NCBI GenBank assembly: GCA_016191795.1
Contig: JACPVK010000172.1
Span: forward strand, 1 to 7,672
DNA: 7,672 bases
Direction: 5' to 3'
From: Gammaproteobacteria bacterium
GTDB taxonomy: Bacteria; Pseudomonadota; Gammaproteobacteria; SZUA-229
This document shows positions 1-6,134 of the stretch, one piece after another. Positions within the stretch are counted from its first letter, which is position 1; each line of letters starts with the position of its first letter. Both the position numbers and the translations under genes were made by a program. Below the pieces are notes generated by a model. The model did not search any database, was not told where the DNA came from, and was given only the letters and a program-made list of their open reading frames with translations.

Positions 1-516
1 ATCCAGCTTCTGGCCTTTGGGCAAGGCAGGTACCGCCACAGGCGCCACTTTGACCGGTTCCGGTATCGCCGCTATCGGCGGAACCGTTACGATGGGGATT
101 ACAGGTGCTTTATCGGGTACGGGTATTGCGGCAGTCGGAGGAACCGGCGTCGCGGGTGGTACCGGTAATTGAGGTACTGCCGTACCGGGTGTAACCGGCG
201 CAGGAACCTTGCTCGGGGCTGGTGCTGGCAATGTCACCACCGGTGGCTGAACCGGCACGGGCGCCGTGACTATCGGCGCTACAGGCATCACTTTGGGCTT
301 GGGTTTTTCATCGCGTACCACGCCCTGAAAGGTTTGCATCTCCTTCCACTGGGATTTGAGAAAACGGGTGAATTCCTGATCGCGCTTGTCGCGATATTCC
401 TTGAAGCTGCTTTGCTCCTGCTGCATCCACTTTTCAAAGTCTGATCTGTCTGCGGCGCTGACGGGCAGACTGGCCAGGAGCAGGGCTGTGTATAGAGCAG
501 TGTGTAATCTGTGCAT
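1..516 (-). CDS. Secreted proline/valine-rich protein, N-terminal part (runs off left edge)
   Basis: An open frame of 172 codons runs leftward from an ATG at 514-516 to the window edge without a stop, so the C-terminus is missing. An AAGGA ribosome site (523-527) lies 6 nt upstream of the ATG. Residues 1-22 form a signal peptide with probable cleavage SAA|D. Residues 23-65 are charged and helical (SDFEKWMQQ, then FKEY, EFTRFL, QWKEM). From about residue 71 to the edge roughly a third of residues are proline, mixed with valine and alanine, including two similar VPPxAAIPxP segments. Such a segment usually spans periplasm or links domains, as in TonB-like proteins, but no TonB box or membrane anchor is visible. 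The mature N-terminus resembles that of the transglycosylase at 1401-2582. It follows the LPP20 lipoprotein gene on the same strand, 165 bp downstream. The function is unknown; export is well supported. Confidence 0.82.
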   Translation of the reverse strand, partial: MHRLHTALYTALLLASLPVSAADRSDFEKWMQQEQSSFKEYRDKRDQEFTRFLKSQWKEMQTFQGVVRDEKPKPKVMPVAPIVTAPVPVQPPVVTLPAPAPSKVPAPVTPGTAVPQLPVPPATPVPPTAAIPVPDKAPVIPIVTVPPIAAIPEPVKVAPVAVPALPKGQKLD

Positions 517-545
517 AACGCGTCCTTTTTCTTTATCTCAGAAAC

Positions 546-574
546 AACAAAGCCGGTCACTGACCGGCTTTGTT
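546..574 (-). terminator. Hairpin terminator or attenuator after the LPP20 gene
   Basis: A perfect 12-bp stem (546-557 with 563-574, arm AACAAAGCCGGT) closes a 5-nt loop. Read leftward, the stem ends in a T-rich but interrupted tail (TTTGTTGTTTC). It lies between two leftward genes, so it probably ends or attenuates the LPP20 transcript. Only a weak promoter-like pair (GTGACC / GATAAA, 17-bp spacer, overlapping the hairpin) is visible for the next gene, so some read-through is plausible. Confidence 0.65.
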
Positions 575-608
575 AAGTATGTCGCTCAACGACTCCGGTC
601 CTCTCACA

Positions 609-625
609 CCCGCTCAGTGAGCGGG
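609..625. other. Short GC-rich hairpin in the LPP20 3' untranslated region
   Basis: CCCGCTC (609-615) pairs with GAGCGGG (619-625) around a 3-nt loop. It has no T-run on either side, so it is not a classic terminator. It may protect the 3' end of the LPP20 mRNA. Apart from this and the hairpin at 546-574, I see nothing in 517-681. Confidence 0.4.
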
Positions 626-681
626 GGAACACATGGCATAAACCAGTGCTGGGTGCGAACCGTCTACAACAACACTCATTA

Positions 682-1263
682 TCAGGGGTTCATTTTGGCG
701 ATATCAGCCGCCAGTTCGTCCTGACCTTTCTGTGCCTTGAACTGCTGCCACAGGGCTTTTTCGTTACCCATGCTGGTCTTGATAGCCTGTTTGGCCATGA
801 TTTCAACACCGGCTGAGTCCATGCCCAGCAACACATACAAATTACCGTTAGGGCTGGTACGGGTCTTGAAAATCTTTGTGCCCACCAGGGTTTCGTTGGT
901 GATCTGCTTGGTAACAGAGGTCAGTGCCTTGTCCACGGTTTCCTGATCGGCTGCACCGGTGGTTTCAACGTACTGCTTGATCATGTTTTGTACTTGCACT
1001 TTCATACGTTGTGCCAGCTGTACACGTGCCGAGGTAGCGGCCATCTGTTTCATGAAGTCATTACCGGCCGCTGTTTTTTCAGCAGAACCCACAGCTGATA
1101 CTTCCACGCCTTCTACCGGCTCATCGCAAATCCAGCCCGGAGCTTCTGCGCCCGGTGCATCAGGGAATACGCAATCGGCTACTTCTTCTTTTTTATCTTT
1201 ACCACAACCCGCCAGAATGGCAGTCATTGCTACACCCGCTACAAGGTAGGTTACCTTATTCAT
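682..1263 (-). CDS. LPP20-family outer-membrane lipoprotein
   Basis: This encodes a 193-residue lipoprotein. The chosen start (ATG 1261-1263) has a GGAGAG ribosome site at 1271-1276 with 7-nt spacing; a start five codons upstream would lose it. The signal peptide ends in a lipobox, L17-A18-G19-C20. Gly at +2 rather than Asp favours delivery to the outer membrane. The mature part has PGWICDEP, then VGSAEK, then a helix with ARVQLAQRMKV and a final strand around NLYVLLGMD. This is the LPP20-type layout, a family named after a Helicobacter lipoprotein and including the Vibrio flagellar protein FlgP. Cys31 and Cys46 could form a disulfide. The gene is divergent from the MltC-like gene, and another LPP20-like gene lies at 2648-3043. 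The family call is good; the role is unknown. Confidence 0.85.
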   Translation of the reverse strand: MNKVTYLVAGVAMTAILAGCGKDKKEEVADCVFPDAPGAEAPGWICDEPVEGVEVSAVGSAEKTAAGNDFMKQMAATSARVQLAQRMKVQVQNMIKQYVETTGAADQETVDKALTSVTKQITNETLVGTKIFKTRTSPNGNLYVLLGMDSAGVEIMAKQAIKTSMGNEKALWQQFKAQKGQDELAADIAKMNP

Positions 1264-1304
1264 AATTGCTCTCTCCATAAGAGTTAAGTGACTTCTGGGG
1301 GCTA

Positions 1305-1333
1305 AACATAGCCTAGATATTCAGGCTGCGCAA
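1305..1333 (-). promoter_or_regulatory. Predicted sigma-70 promoter for the LPP20 lipoprotein gene
   Basis: Read leftward, a -35 box TTGCGC (1328-1333) and a -10 box TATGTT (1305-1310) are separated by exactly 17 bp. The expected start near 1298 gives a leader of about 35 nt before the ATG. Its -35 box lies 7 bp from that of the rightward promoter, so a single regulator could act on both. Confidence 0.5.
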
Positions 1334-1340
1334 TCACGAT

Positions 1341-1371
1341 TTGACGCGTCTGTTATCAGGTTTGCTATGAT
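1341..1371 (+). promoter_or_regulatory. Predicted extended -10 promoter for the MltC-like gene
   Basis: A TGCTATGAT extended -10 element (hexamer 1366-1371) is preceded by TTGACG (1341-1346). The 19-bp spacer is long, but the TGn extension can compensate. Transcription would start near 1378, giving a leader of about 22 nt that includes the AGGGA ribosome site at 1390-1394. Confidence 0.55.
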
Positions 1372-1400
1372 CCTTGCACTGAAATCAACAGGGATTCCTT

Positions 1401-2582
1401 ATGCGCCTGCTACTCTTGAGCTGCCTGATATTTATGTCGCATATTTCTGTCGCTGGCACCCAATCTGATTTTGAGGCTTATATGCAGCAACAAACTCAGG
1501 GCACTGCTTCTGCTAAAGATGAGTTTGAATTCTATAAACAAAAGCTGCTGGCGGCTTTTGAACAATATAAAAAACAAACCGGAAAAGTCTGGGGCAGTAA
1601 ACATAATGTCTTGCCACAAGCTAATAACTGGGTGAGTTTTCATGGTGATCTTAACCACCGCAGTGTGGTGGATTTTGAAAACGGTATTATCAATGTAGAA
1701 GTTGCTGTGCCGGCACAACAAAATATCTCACCCGATGAAGCGCGTAACCGGCTTGCTAACACAATTTTTAAAACGCTTAATCAGGGTGCTGACAATCGTT
1801 CCATGATCGAGATTGCACAACAACCTGTAGCAGTCTCGACAGGCCCTGCCATCTTAACCAATCTGGTCGCAGATGATCAGGGCAACGCCGTCAGCCAGCA
1901 AAACTATTCTGAGCTTGCCTCACGTGATGCCGCATCAGCGACAGCAAAAAATATCCGCGGTAACGATGGTGTCGATCGCGTGGTATACAGCACTCAGCTG
2001 AAAATGGTTCCCGACCATATACGCAAACGCGCGGTAGTGTTTCAAAACGATGTGAATGCACATTCACAACGCCAGAATCTGCCACCTGCCCTGGTATTCG
2101 CTGTCATGGAAACCGAAAGTTATTTCAATCCGGTAGCCAAATCGCCGGCACCTGCTTTTGGCCTGATGCAACTGGTACCCACCAGCGGTGCGCGTGAAGC
2201 TTATCGTTACGTTTACAATCAGGACAAAGTTGTAAGTGACACTTATTTATACAATCCCACAAACAACATAGAGCTCGGCTCGGCTTATCTCAACCGTTTA
2301 TATTATGTGCAACTGGCCGGCATTGATAACCCTCAATCGCGCATGTGGGCCAGTATTGCCGCTTACAACACCGGGCCGAGCAATGTGTTACGCGCCTTTG
2401 CCGGAAAATATTACAAGACACAACATGGCAGTTATGACAAATGGAAGCAAACCGCCTATAACAAAATTAACACGATGACACCTGATCAAATGTATAACCA
2501 CATGCGCGGTAATTTGCCCTATCCGGAAACGCGTGAATACATTAAAAAAGTGGGCGCAAGTATTGGCAAATATCAATCATGA
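1401..2582 (+). CDS. MltC-like membrane-bound/periplasmic lytic murein transglycosylase
   Basis: This 393-residue exported enzyme is predicted to cleave the MurNAc-GlcNAc bond of peptidoglycan and leave 1,6-anhydro-MurNAc ends. Residues 1-18 form a signal peptide (SVA|G). Residues 45-215 match the MltC N-terminal domain (DUF3393): KVWG, then NHRSVVDFENGIINVEV, and VYSTQLKMVPDHIRKRA, which parallels VTINMVPNHLDKRA in Escherichia coli MltC. Residues 230-340 are the SLT domain: METES with probable catalytic Glu239, GLMQ at 254-257, and AAYNTG at 320-325. The C-terminal MTPDQMY...ETREYIKKV also parallels MltC. Unlike E. coli MltC it lacks a convincing lipobox, so it may be soluble in the periplasm. 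AGGGA (1390-1394) lies 6 nt before the ATG. It probably shares a transcript with the lipoprotein gene 65 bp downstream. Confidence 0.92.
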   Translation: MRLLLLSCLIFMSHISVAGTQSDFEAYMQQQTQGTASAKDEFEFYKQKLLAAFEQYKKQTGKVWGSKHNVLPQANNWVSFHGDLNHRSVVDFENGIINVEVAVPAQQNISPDEARNRLANTIFKTLNQGADNRSMIEIAQQPVAVSTGPAILTNLVADDQGNAVSQQNYSELASRDAASATAKNIRGNDGVDRVVYSTQLKMVPDHIRKRAVVFQNDVNAHSQRQNLPPALVFAVMETESYFNPVAKSPAPAFGLMQLVPTSGAREAYRYVYNQDKVVSDTYLYNPTNNIELGSAYLNRLYYVQLAGIDNPQSRMWASIAAYNTGPSNVLRAFAGKYYKTQHGSYDKWKQTAYNKINTMTPDQMYNHMRGNLPYPETREYIKKVGASIGKYQS

Positions 2583-2647
2583 TCAACCCTGTTAAATAGA
2601 TCGCTGGTTTATTTATCTACAACAGAAATCTCAACACAAAACTTACT

Positions 2648-3043
2648 GTGAAATTCATGCGCCCATTCCTGTTGATACTGCTTTGTACCAGTTTGCTCTC
2701 AGCCTGCGGCGGACATAATAAAAAACCGGATTCACCCGACTGGATTGATAACCCGGGCGATGGTGCCGTTGGTTCATCGGCCATGCATGTGAAGGGTCGC
2801 TATTATCAGGAAGAACTGGCTATTGCACGTGCACGCGAACGACTGGCTGCCCGCTATGGCGTTGAAATCAGCAGTATTCAAACCATTCACGAAAAAGTAG
2901 TGAACGACCGTGTCTATGTCACATCCGATAAACAGGTGTTGCAGGAAGTGAATAATAAAACAGTCAAAGCGCATGTACGTGCCATGTGGCATGACAAGGC
3001 CAGAGATGAGATCTGGGTATGGGTGTATCCGGTTGCTGAATAA
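2648..3043 (+). CDS. Small LPP20-like lipoprotein
   Basis: This encodes 131 residues from a GTG at 2648-2650; an ATG three codons later (2657) is equally possible, and neither has a clear ribosome site. The signal peptide ends in the lipobox L17-S18-A19-C20, with Gly at +2 favouring the outer membrane. After a short hydrophilic stretch it has PDWIDNPGDGAVGSSAMHV, then AIARARERLAARYGVEI, and ends in a strand-rich segment (IWVWVYPVAE). The same order of PxWI..P, VGSA-like segment and AR..LA.R..V helix occurs in the LPP20 lipoprotein at 682-1263, so I infer a distant paralogue. It lies 65 bp after the transglycosylase gene with no obvious terminator between, which suggests one operon. It may be a partner or anchor of that enzyme, but this is inference from position only. 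Confidence 0.8.
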   Translation: MKFMRPFLLILLCTSLLSACGGHNKKPDSPDWIDNPGDGAVGSSAMHVKGRYYQEELAIARARERLAARYGVEISSIQTIHEKVVNDRVYVTSDKQVLQEVNNKTVKAHVRAMWHDKARDEIWVWVYPVAE

Positions 3044-3257
3044 TTATATGCAGGCCTTCGGAGGGTATCGAACATACTCAATATGAAATTACACAAAGCC
3101 TGACAGGATTGAACTGTGAATTAGCAAAAATCACCCTTTAACGGTCATTTTTAGCATTCTGTTTTGACGACCAAACAAGATCGAAAGCGGACGTGTCTAC
3201 AAACAGATAAAAATGTTTTCAATGTTGCTGCTGAGATTGATACAAAAGATTCATTTT
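3044..3257. other. Intergenic stretch with nothing recognised
   Basis: This is the first part of the 392-bp space between two convergent genes. I see no credible coding frame, no strong hairpin with a T-run, and no promoter pair. A small CCTTCGGAGG hairpin near 3056 lacks a T-tail. Confidence 0.5.
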
Positions 3258-3336
3258 GTAGGTTGGGCTGAGTGTAACGAAGCCCAACAATAAATTAACA
3301 ATCAATAAAGATGTTGGGCTAGGCAGCCCAACCTAC
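3258..3336. repeat. Palindromic REP/MITE-like element
   Basis: GTAGGTTGGGCT (3258-3269) is inverted perfectly as AGCCCAACCTAC (3325-3336). Each half is itself a hairpin: GTTGGGCT 3262-3269 with AGCCCAAC 3281-3288 (11-nt loop), and GTTGGGCT 3313-3320 with AGCCCAAC 3325-3332 (4-nt loop). An A/T-rich spacer (3289-3312) lies between. Paired inverted REP-like units of this kind are often dispersed in gammaproteobacterial genomes and moved by REP-associated transposases. No transposase is present here. It sits between convergent genes and could also act as a transcript end for either side. Confidence 0.75.
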
Positions 3337-3340
3337 TGCG

Positions 3341-3413
3341 CTTTATCAAGGAGTCTGACCCTTTGATTCCTGACCCTTTGATTCCTTTATCAAGGAGTCT
3401 GACCCTTTGATTC
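3341..3413. repeat. 29-bp direct repeat with an extra partial copy
   Basis: An identical 29-bp unit occurs at 3341-3369 and 3385-3413. Between them is a partial unit, so TGACCCTTTGATTC is present three times (3356-3369, 3371-3384, 3400-3413). The complement contains GGGTCAGACTCC. I recall similar GGTCAGACTCC-type sequences near REP-type elements in proteobacteria, but cannot check this. The repeats begin 4 bp after the palindromic element and end 22 bp before the diguanylate cyclase stop, so together they look like an insertion-prone patch. Confidence 0.8.
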
Positions 3414-3435
3414 GTTTGATTCTCAGTATATATGA

Positions 3436-5334
3436 TCAATCCGATCTGGCAGCCGCAATCACACATTGATTACGGCCATTCTTTTTGGCGCGGTACAGCG
3501 CCTTGTCGGCACGCTCAAATACCTGCGCCAGCGCATCATCCTTGTGAAAGGAGCTGACGCCACATGACACGGTGATCTTTACCGCCGTGCCATGGTAATG
3601 AAACCCGCACTCCTCAACCTGCTTGCGCAATTCATTCACCAGACGTAACGTTTCTTCTTCCTTGGTGCCGGGCAACAGCATCACAAACTCTTCACCACCA
3701 AACCGCGCCATGAAATCGGTGTTACGTATACGCTGCGCCATTAACTGGGCGATGGTTTTTAAAACCTTGTCCCCAGCCTTATGACCGTAGGTATCATTTA
3801 CTTTTTTAAAGTAATCTACATCCCATATGGCCAGACTCAAAGGGGTACCGAAACGTTTCCAGCGTCCAATTTCATCCTGCACCCGCTGTTCATAAGCCAG
3901 ACGATTGGGAATACCGGTGAGCGCATCGGACAATGCCTGGCGATTTTTTTCTACGAGTACGGTTTTAAGATTGTGGGTTTCCTGTTCCAGTGAGCTCATG
4001 CGCGATTGCATGGCGCTGACACTGCTTTGTGCTTCGGCAATTCGTGTTTGTTCGGCGCTACGGTAATCCATTATGTGTTGCGATATGGCGTCCAGGCGTG
4101 TTTGCACACTTTGTTTCAAACCATCCAGATCCACTGCCTGATTCATGTCGTTACGAATGTCACGCACGCCGATGTTGATTTTGTTATCGAATTCCTTACC
4201 TGTTTGCTCTGCCTTTTGTAATGAAGCGCCTTCTGTTTGCAAATAAGTATCCAGTTCCTTGAGACGGTTGGTAATCTGGTGCAGAAAGGTTTCGAATTCG
4301 TTTTTTTCCTGCTGCATGCGACTGCGAATCGAATTAATCAGAATCGCCACATCTTTTAATAGTTTTTGCCAGTCTGAAGGTGCGGTTTCTTTTTCCAGAC
4401 GGGTCTTCATAACTTCCACGTCTGCCAATAAATCCTGCGGCACAACCAGCTGCTCTAACAATCTAATGAGCAGTTCCTGAATAGACGGCATATCGTCTTT
4501 AACCGTGGCTTCTCTGGTTGTAGACACAGTTACCGCTGGCGTGGCGGCCGGTGCTGATTTAACCTCACTCAACATAAGTGCCAGACTGGCGGAAAGTTTA
4601 TCCAGCTCTACCCGTTCATGCGCATCGCGCGCCATGACCCGCATGGCGGCCAGGCGGCCATCAGGTGATGTGGTGTTATCCAGCTTGTCGAGAAACGTTA
4701 TGAAGCAACTACGGTAAATTTCCAGCTCGTTACCAGCAGCTAAAACAGTAGAGGAAGGGGTTACTGTGTTTACAGCTGCGTTTGTATCGTCACCGGAACC
4801 GCCAAGCAGACGATTCAGCAAGCCTGGTTTTTTTTCTTTTTCCGTTACAACTTCATTTTGACTGGGGGATTGAGACTGCAGGGCGGATTTAATTAATGCC
4901 AGCCATTCTCTGGTCAGCATTTCATGAGAGTCATCATCTGCTTTGGCTAATTTTTTCGCCAGCTTCTCCTGCTCCTTGCGGCAAGAGGCAGGCAACTCCA
5001 GGGTATCGGTTAGTAATTGCAATACTGAAATAATTTGTCGCGGTGGCGCTTTGCTTTTCTCTTCAATTTTTGCCAGGTTGGCAGAAAGTTTTTCGAGGAT
5101 AGATTCGAGGCGTCTGGTATTAACTGCTTCGCGTACGGTTTCACGCACATCTCTTATGTGCTGGTCCAGGCTCTGGTGATGACCTTCTGCCGCCAGGCTT
5201 AAGCGACCGATAGTGCGCTTCAGGAGCGACTCAAGCTTGCCCCACTCGCTTTCTTTTTGCTCAAGCTGATCGAGCTGATCGTAATACTTTTTTTTCCACT
5301 GATCAGCGCTTTGTCCTGAAGATGCGTCCGCCAT
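3436..5334 (-). CDS. dgcP: DgcP-like diguanylate cyclase, cytoplasmic, long helical N-terminus
   Basis: This 632-residue protein is predicted to make cyclic di-GMP from two GTP. The C-terminal GGDEF domain (about 466-628) is intact: DALTGIPNR from 470, metal-binding Asp505 in DVDYFKKVND, the active-site GGEEF at 546-550, and an RNTD inhibitory site at 537-540 correctly placed for product feedback. Residues 1-465 are charged, helical and partly coiled-coil, with a low-complexity linker at about 180-200 after KKPGLLNRLLGG. There is no signal peptide or membrane segment, so it acts in the cytoplasm. The start ATG (5332-5334) has only a weak AGG upstream. It lies 34 bp after dsbA on the same strand, probably as one operon. 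I recall Pseudomonas aeruginosa DgcP, which works with the polar protein FimV, beside dsbA. The enzyme call is firm; the dgcP name rests on architecture and synteny. Confidence 0.9.
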   Translation of the reverse strand: MADASSGQSADQWKKKYYDQLDQLEQKESEWGKLESLLKRTIGRLSLAAEGHHQSLDQHIRDVRETVREAVNTRRLESILEKLSANLAKIEEKSKAPPRQIISVLQLLTDTLELPASCRKEQEKLAKKLAKADDDSHEMLTREWLALIKSALQSQSPSQNEVVTEKEKKPGLLNRLLGGSGDDTNAAVNTVTPSSTVLAAGNELEIYRSCFITFLDKLDNTTSPDGRLAAMRVMARDAHERVELDKLSASLALMLSEVKSAPAATPAVTVSTTREATVKDDMPSIQELLIRLLEQLVVPQDLLADVEVMKTRLEKETAPSDWQKLLKDVAILINSIRSRMQQEKNEFETFLHQITNRLKELDTYLQTEGASLQKAEQTGKEFDNKINIGVRDIRNDMNQAVDLDGLKQSVQTRLDAISQHIMDYRSAEQTRIAEAQSSVSAMQSRMSSLEQETHNLKTVLVEKNRQALSDALTGIPNRLAYEQRVQDEIGRWKRFGTPLSLAIWDVDYFKKVNDTYGHKAGDKVLKTIAQLMAQRIRNTDFMARFGGEEFVMLLPGTKEEETLRLVNELRKQVEECGFHYHGTAVKITVSCGVSSFHKDDALAQVFERADKALYRAKKNGRNQCVIAAARSD

Positions 5335-5368
5335 TTACCTGGCCTTTTACTGTCATGTGATGATCAAT

Positions 5369-5998
5369 TTAATTACCGGCCATTTCCTTGTTAACCAGGT
5401 AATTCAAAATATTCAACGCTTCATCAAAACCGCCTGCCTGATTGGTGTTGATAAGATATTTACCATTGACCGTTAATGCGGGCACTCCGGTAATCTTGTA
5501 TTGATTACCCAGCTGCTCTGATTTTCGTGCACGCATGTTTACAGCGAATGAGTTGAACGTTTCGATAAACTTGTTTTTGTCCACACCTTTTTGAGCCAGG
5601 AAATCGGCAATCGCTTCCGGTGTATGCAGCTTTATTCTGGCAACATGCATGGCATTGAATAAGTCCACATGAAATTCATCGCCACGTCCCATGGCTTCGA
5701 GCGCATAAAATGTTTTGGTATGCACCATCCAGCCAGGATTGAGCGGTGCAGGCGTGCGAACAAATTCTACCCTGGCAGGCTTGTTCTTCACCCAGGCAGC
5801 AAGCTTGGGCTCAAGCTGGAAACAGTGCGGACAGCCATACCAGAAAAATTCCTGAACTTCGATTTTATCTGCGTTCTGCGTTGGCAAGGGTGTTACCAGT
5901 TTTATGTATTCAACGCCTTCCTTGTATTCCCTGGCCTGCAGCATCAGCGGTAACAATAACAGTATCCAGAATAGTCGTTTAATAAAAACAGATTTCAT
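5369..5998 (-). CDS. dsbA: Thiol:disulfide interchange protein DsbA
   Basis: This 209-residue periplasmic oxidase introduces disulfide bonds into exported proteins and is normally re-oxidised by DsbB. Residues 1-22 form a signal peptide (LQA|R). The thioredoxin-fold active site CPHC is at 56-59 within EFFWYGCPHCFQLEP, and the cis-proline loop is TGVPA with Pro173. These are the only two cysteines, as expected for a DsbA. A helical insert lies between the two halves. The ATG at 5996-5998 was chosen because AGGAG is 6 nt upstream and the signal peptide starts there; a longer frame to 6076 would add 26 residues and cross the terminator. It heads a probable dsbA-dgcP operon. The cysteine-bearing lipoprotein and the cytochrome c4 in this window are possible substrates, though that is speculation. 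Confidence 0.95.
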   Translation of the reverse strand: MKSVFIKRLFWILLLLPLMLQAREYKEGVEYIKLVTPLPTQNADKIEVQEFFWYGCPHCFQLEPKLAAWVKNKPARVEFVRTPAPLNPGWMVHTKTFYALEAMGRGDEFHVDLFNAMHVARIKLHTPEAIADFLAQKGVDKNKFIETFNSFAVNMRARKSEQLGNQYKITGVPALTVNGKYLINTNQAGGFDEALNILNYLVNKEMAGN

Positions 5999-6004
5999 GA
6001 GCCG

Positions 6005-6009
6005 CTCCT
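6005..6009 (-). promoter_or_regulatory. Ribosome binding site of dsbA
   Basis: AGGAG on the minus strand, 6 nt before the ATG at 5996-5998. It decides the short start over the upstream in-frame ATG at 6074-6076. Confidence 0.8.
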
Positions 6010-6058
6010 GATTGTGAGATGTTAGCTGCTGATTTAGCGCCGGGCAGAAAGTTCCGTG

Positions 6059-6067
6059 ATTATGGCA
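6059..6067 (-). promoter_or_regulatory. Possible extended -10 promoter for dsbA
   Basis: Read leftward, TGCCATAAT combines a TGn extension (6065-6067) with a good -10 hexamer (6059-6064). No good -35 box is visible, because that position falls inside the upstream terminator. Start would be near 6052, with a leader of about 54 nt. It would let dsbA-dgcP be transcribed independently of the cytochrome gene. Confidence 0.4.
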
Positions 6068-6074
6068 CAGGCAC

Positions 6075-6104
6075 AAAAAAGGGGTGAAATCTCACCCCTT
6101 TTTT
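6075..6104 (-). terminator. Strong Rho-independent terminator after the cytochrome c4 gene
   Basis: A perfect 13-bp stem (AAAAAAGGGGTGA, 6075-6087, with 6092-6104) closes a 4-nt loop. The arms supply an A-run before and a T-run after on both strands, so it can work in either direction. It lies 30 bp after the cytochrome stop and 76 bp before the dsbA start, separating the two leftward units. Confidence 0.92.
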
Positions 6105-6134
6105 GCACTAAGGCACAGTTAGGTCAGTGTGCGC

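Noticed and set aside
169..724. Overlapping plus-strand frames at 169-444 and 386-724
   Set aside because: They lie opposite the secreted proline-rich gene and the intergenic hairpins, have arginine-rich or composition-odd products, and lack ribosome sites. The minus-strand frame has a signal peptide and good ribosome site.
3044..3257. A small gene or sRNA after the small lipoprotein
   Set aside because: No frame with a ribosome site, no promoter pair and no hairpin with T-run was found.
3341..3413. Direct repeats as a CRISPR array
   Set aside because: There are only two full copies, the intervening sequence is itself part of the repeat rather than a unique spacer, and no cas genes are present.
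3637..3735. Diguanylate cyclase as a degenerate, inactive GGDEF
   Set aside because: GGEEF is a fully active variant, and the metal-binding aspartate and RNTD inhibitory site are both present.
5999..6076. Longer DsbA start adding 26 residues
   Set aside because: The extension precedes a complete signal peptide, overlaps the terminator stem, and the inner ATG has AGGAG at ideal spacing.
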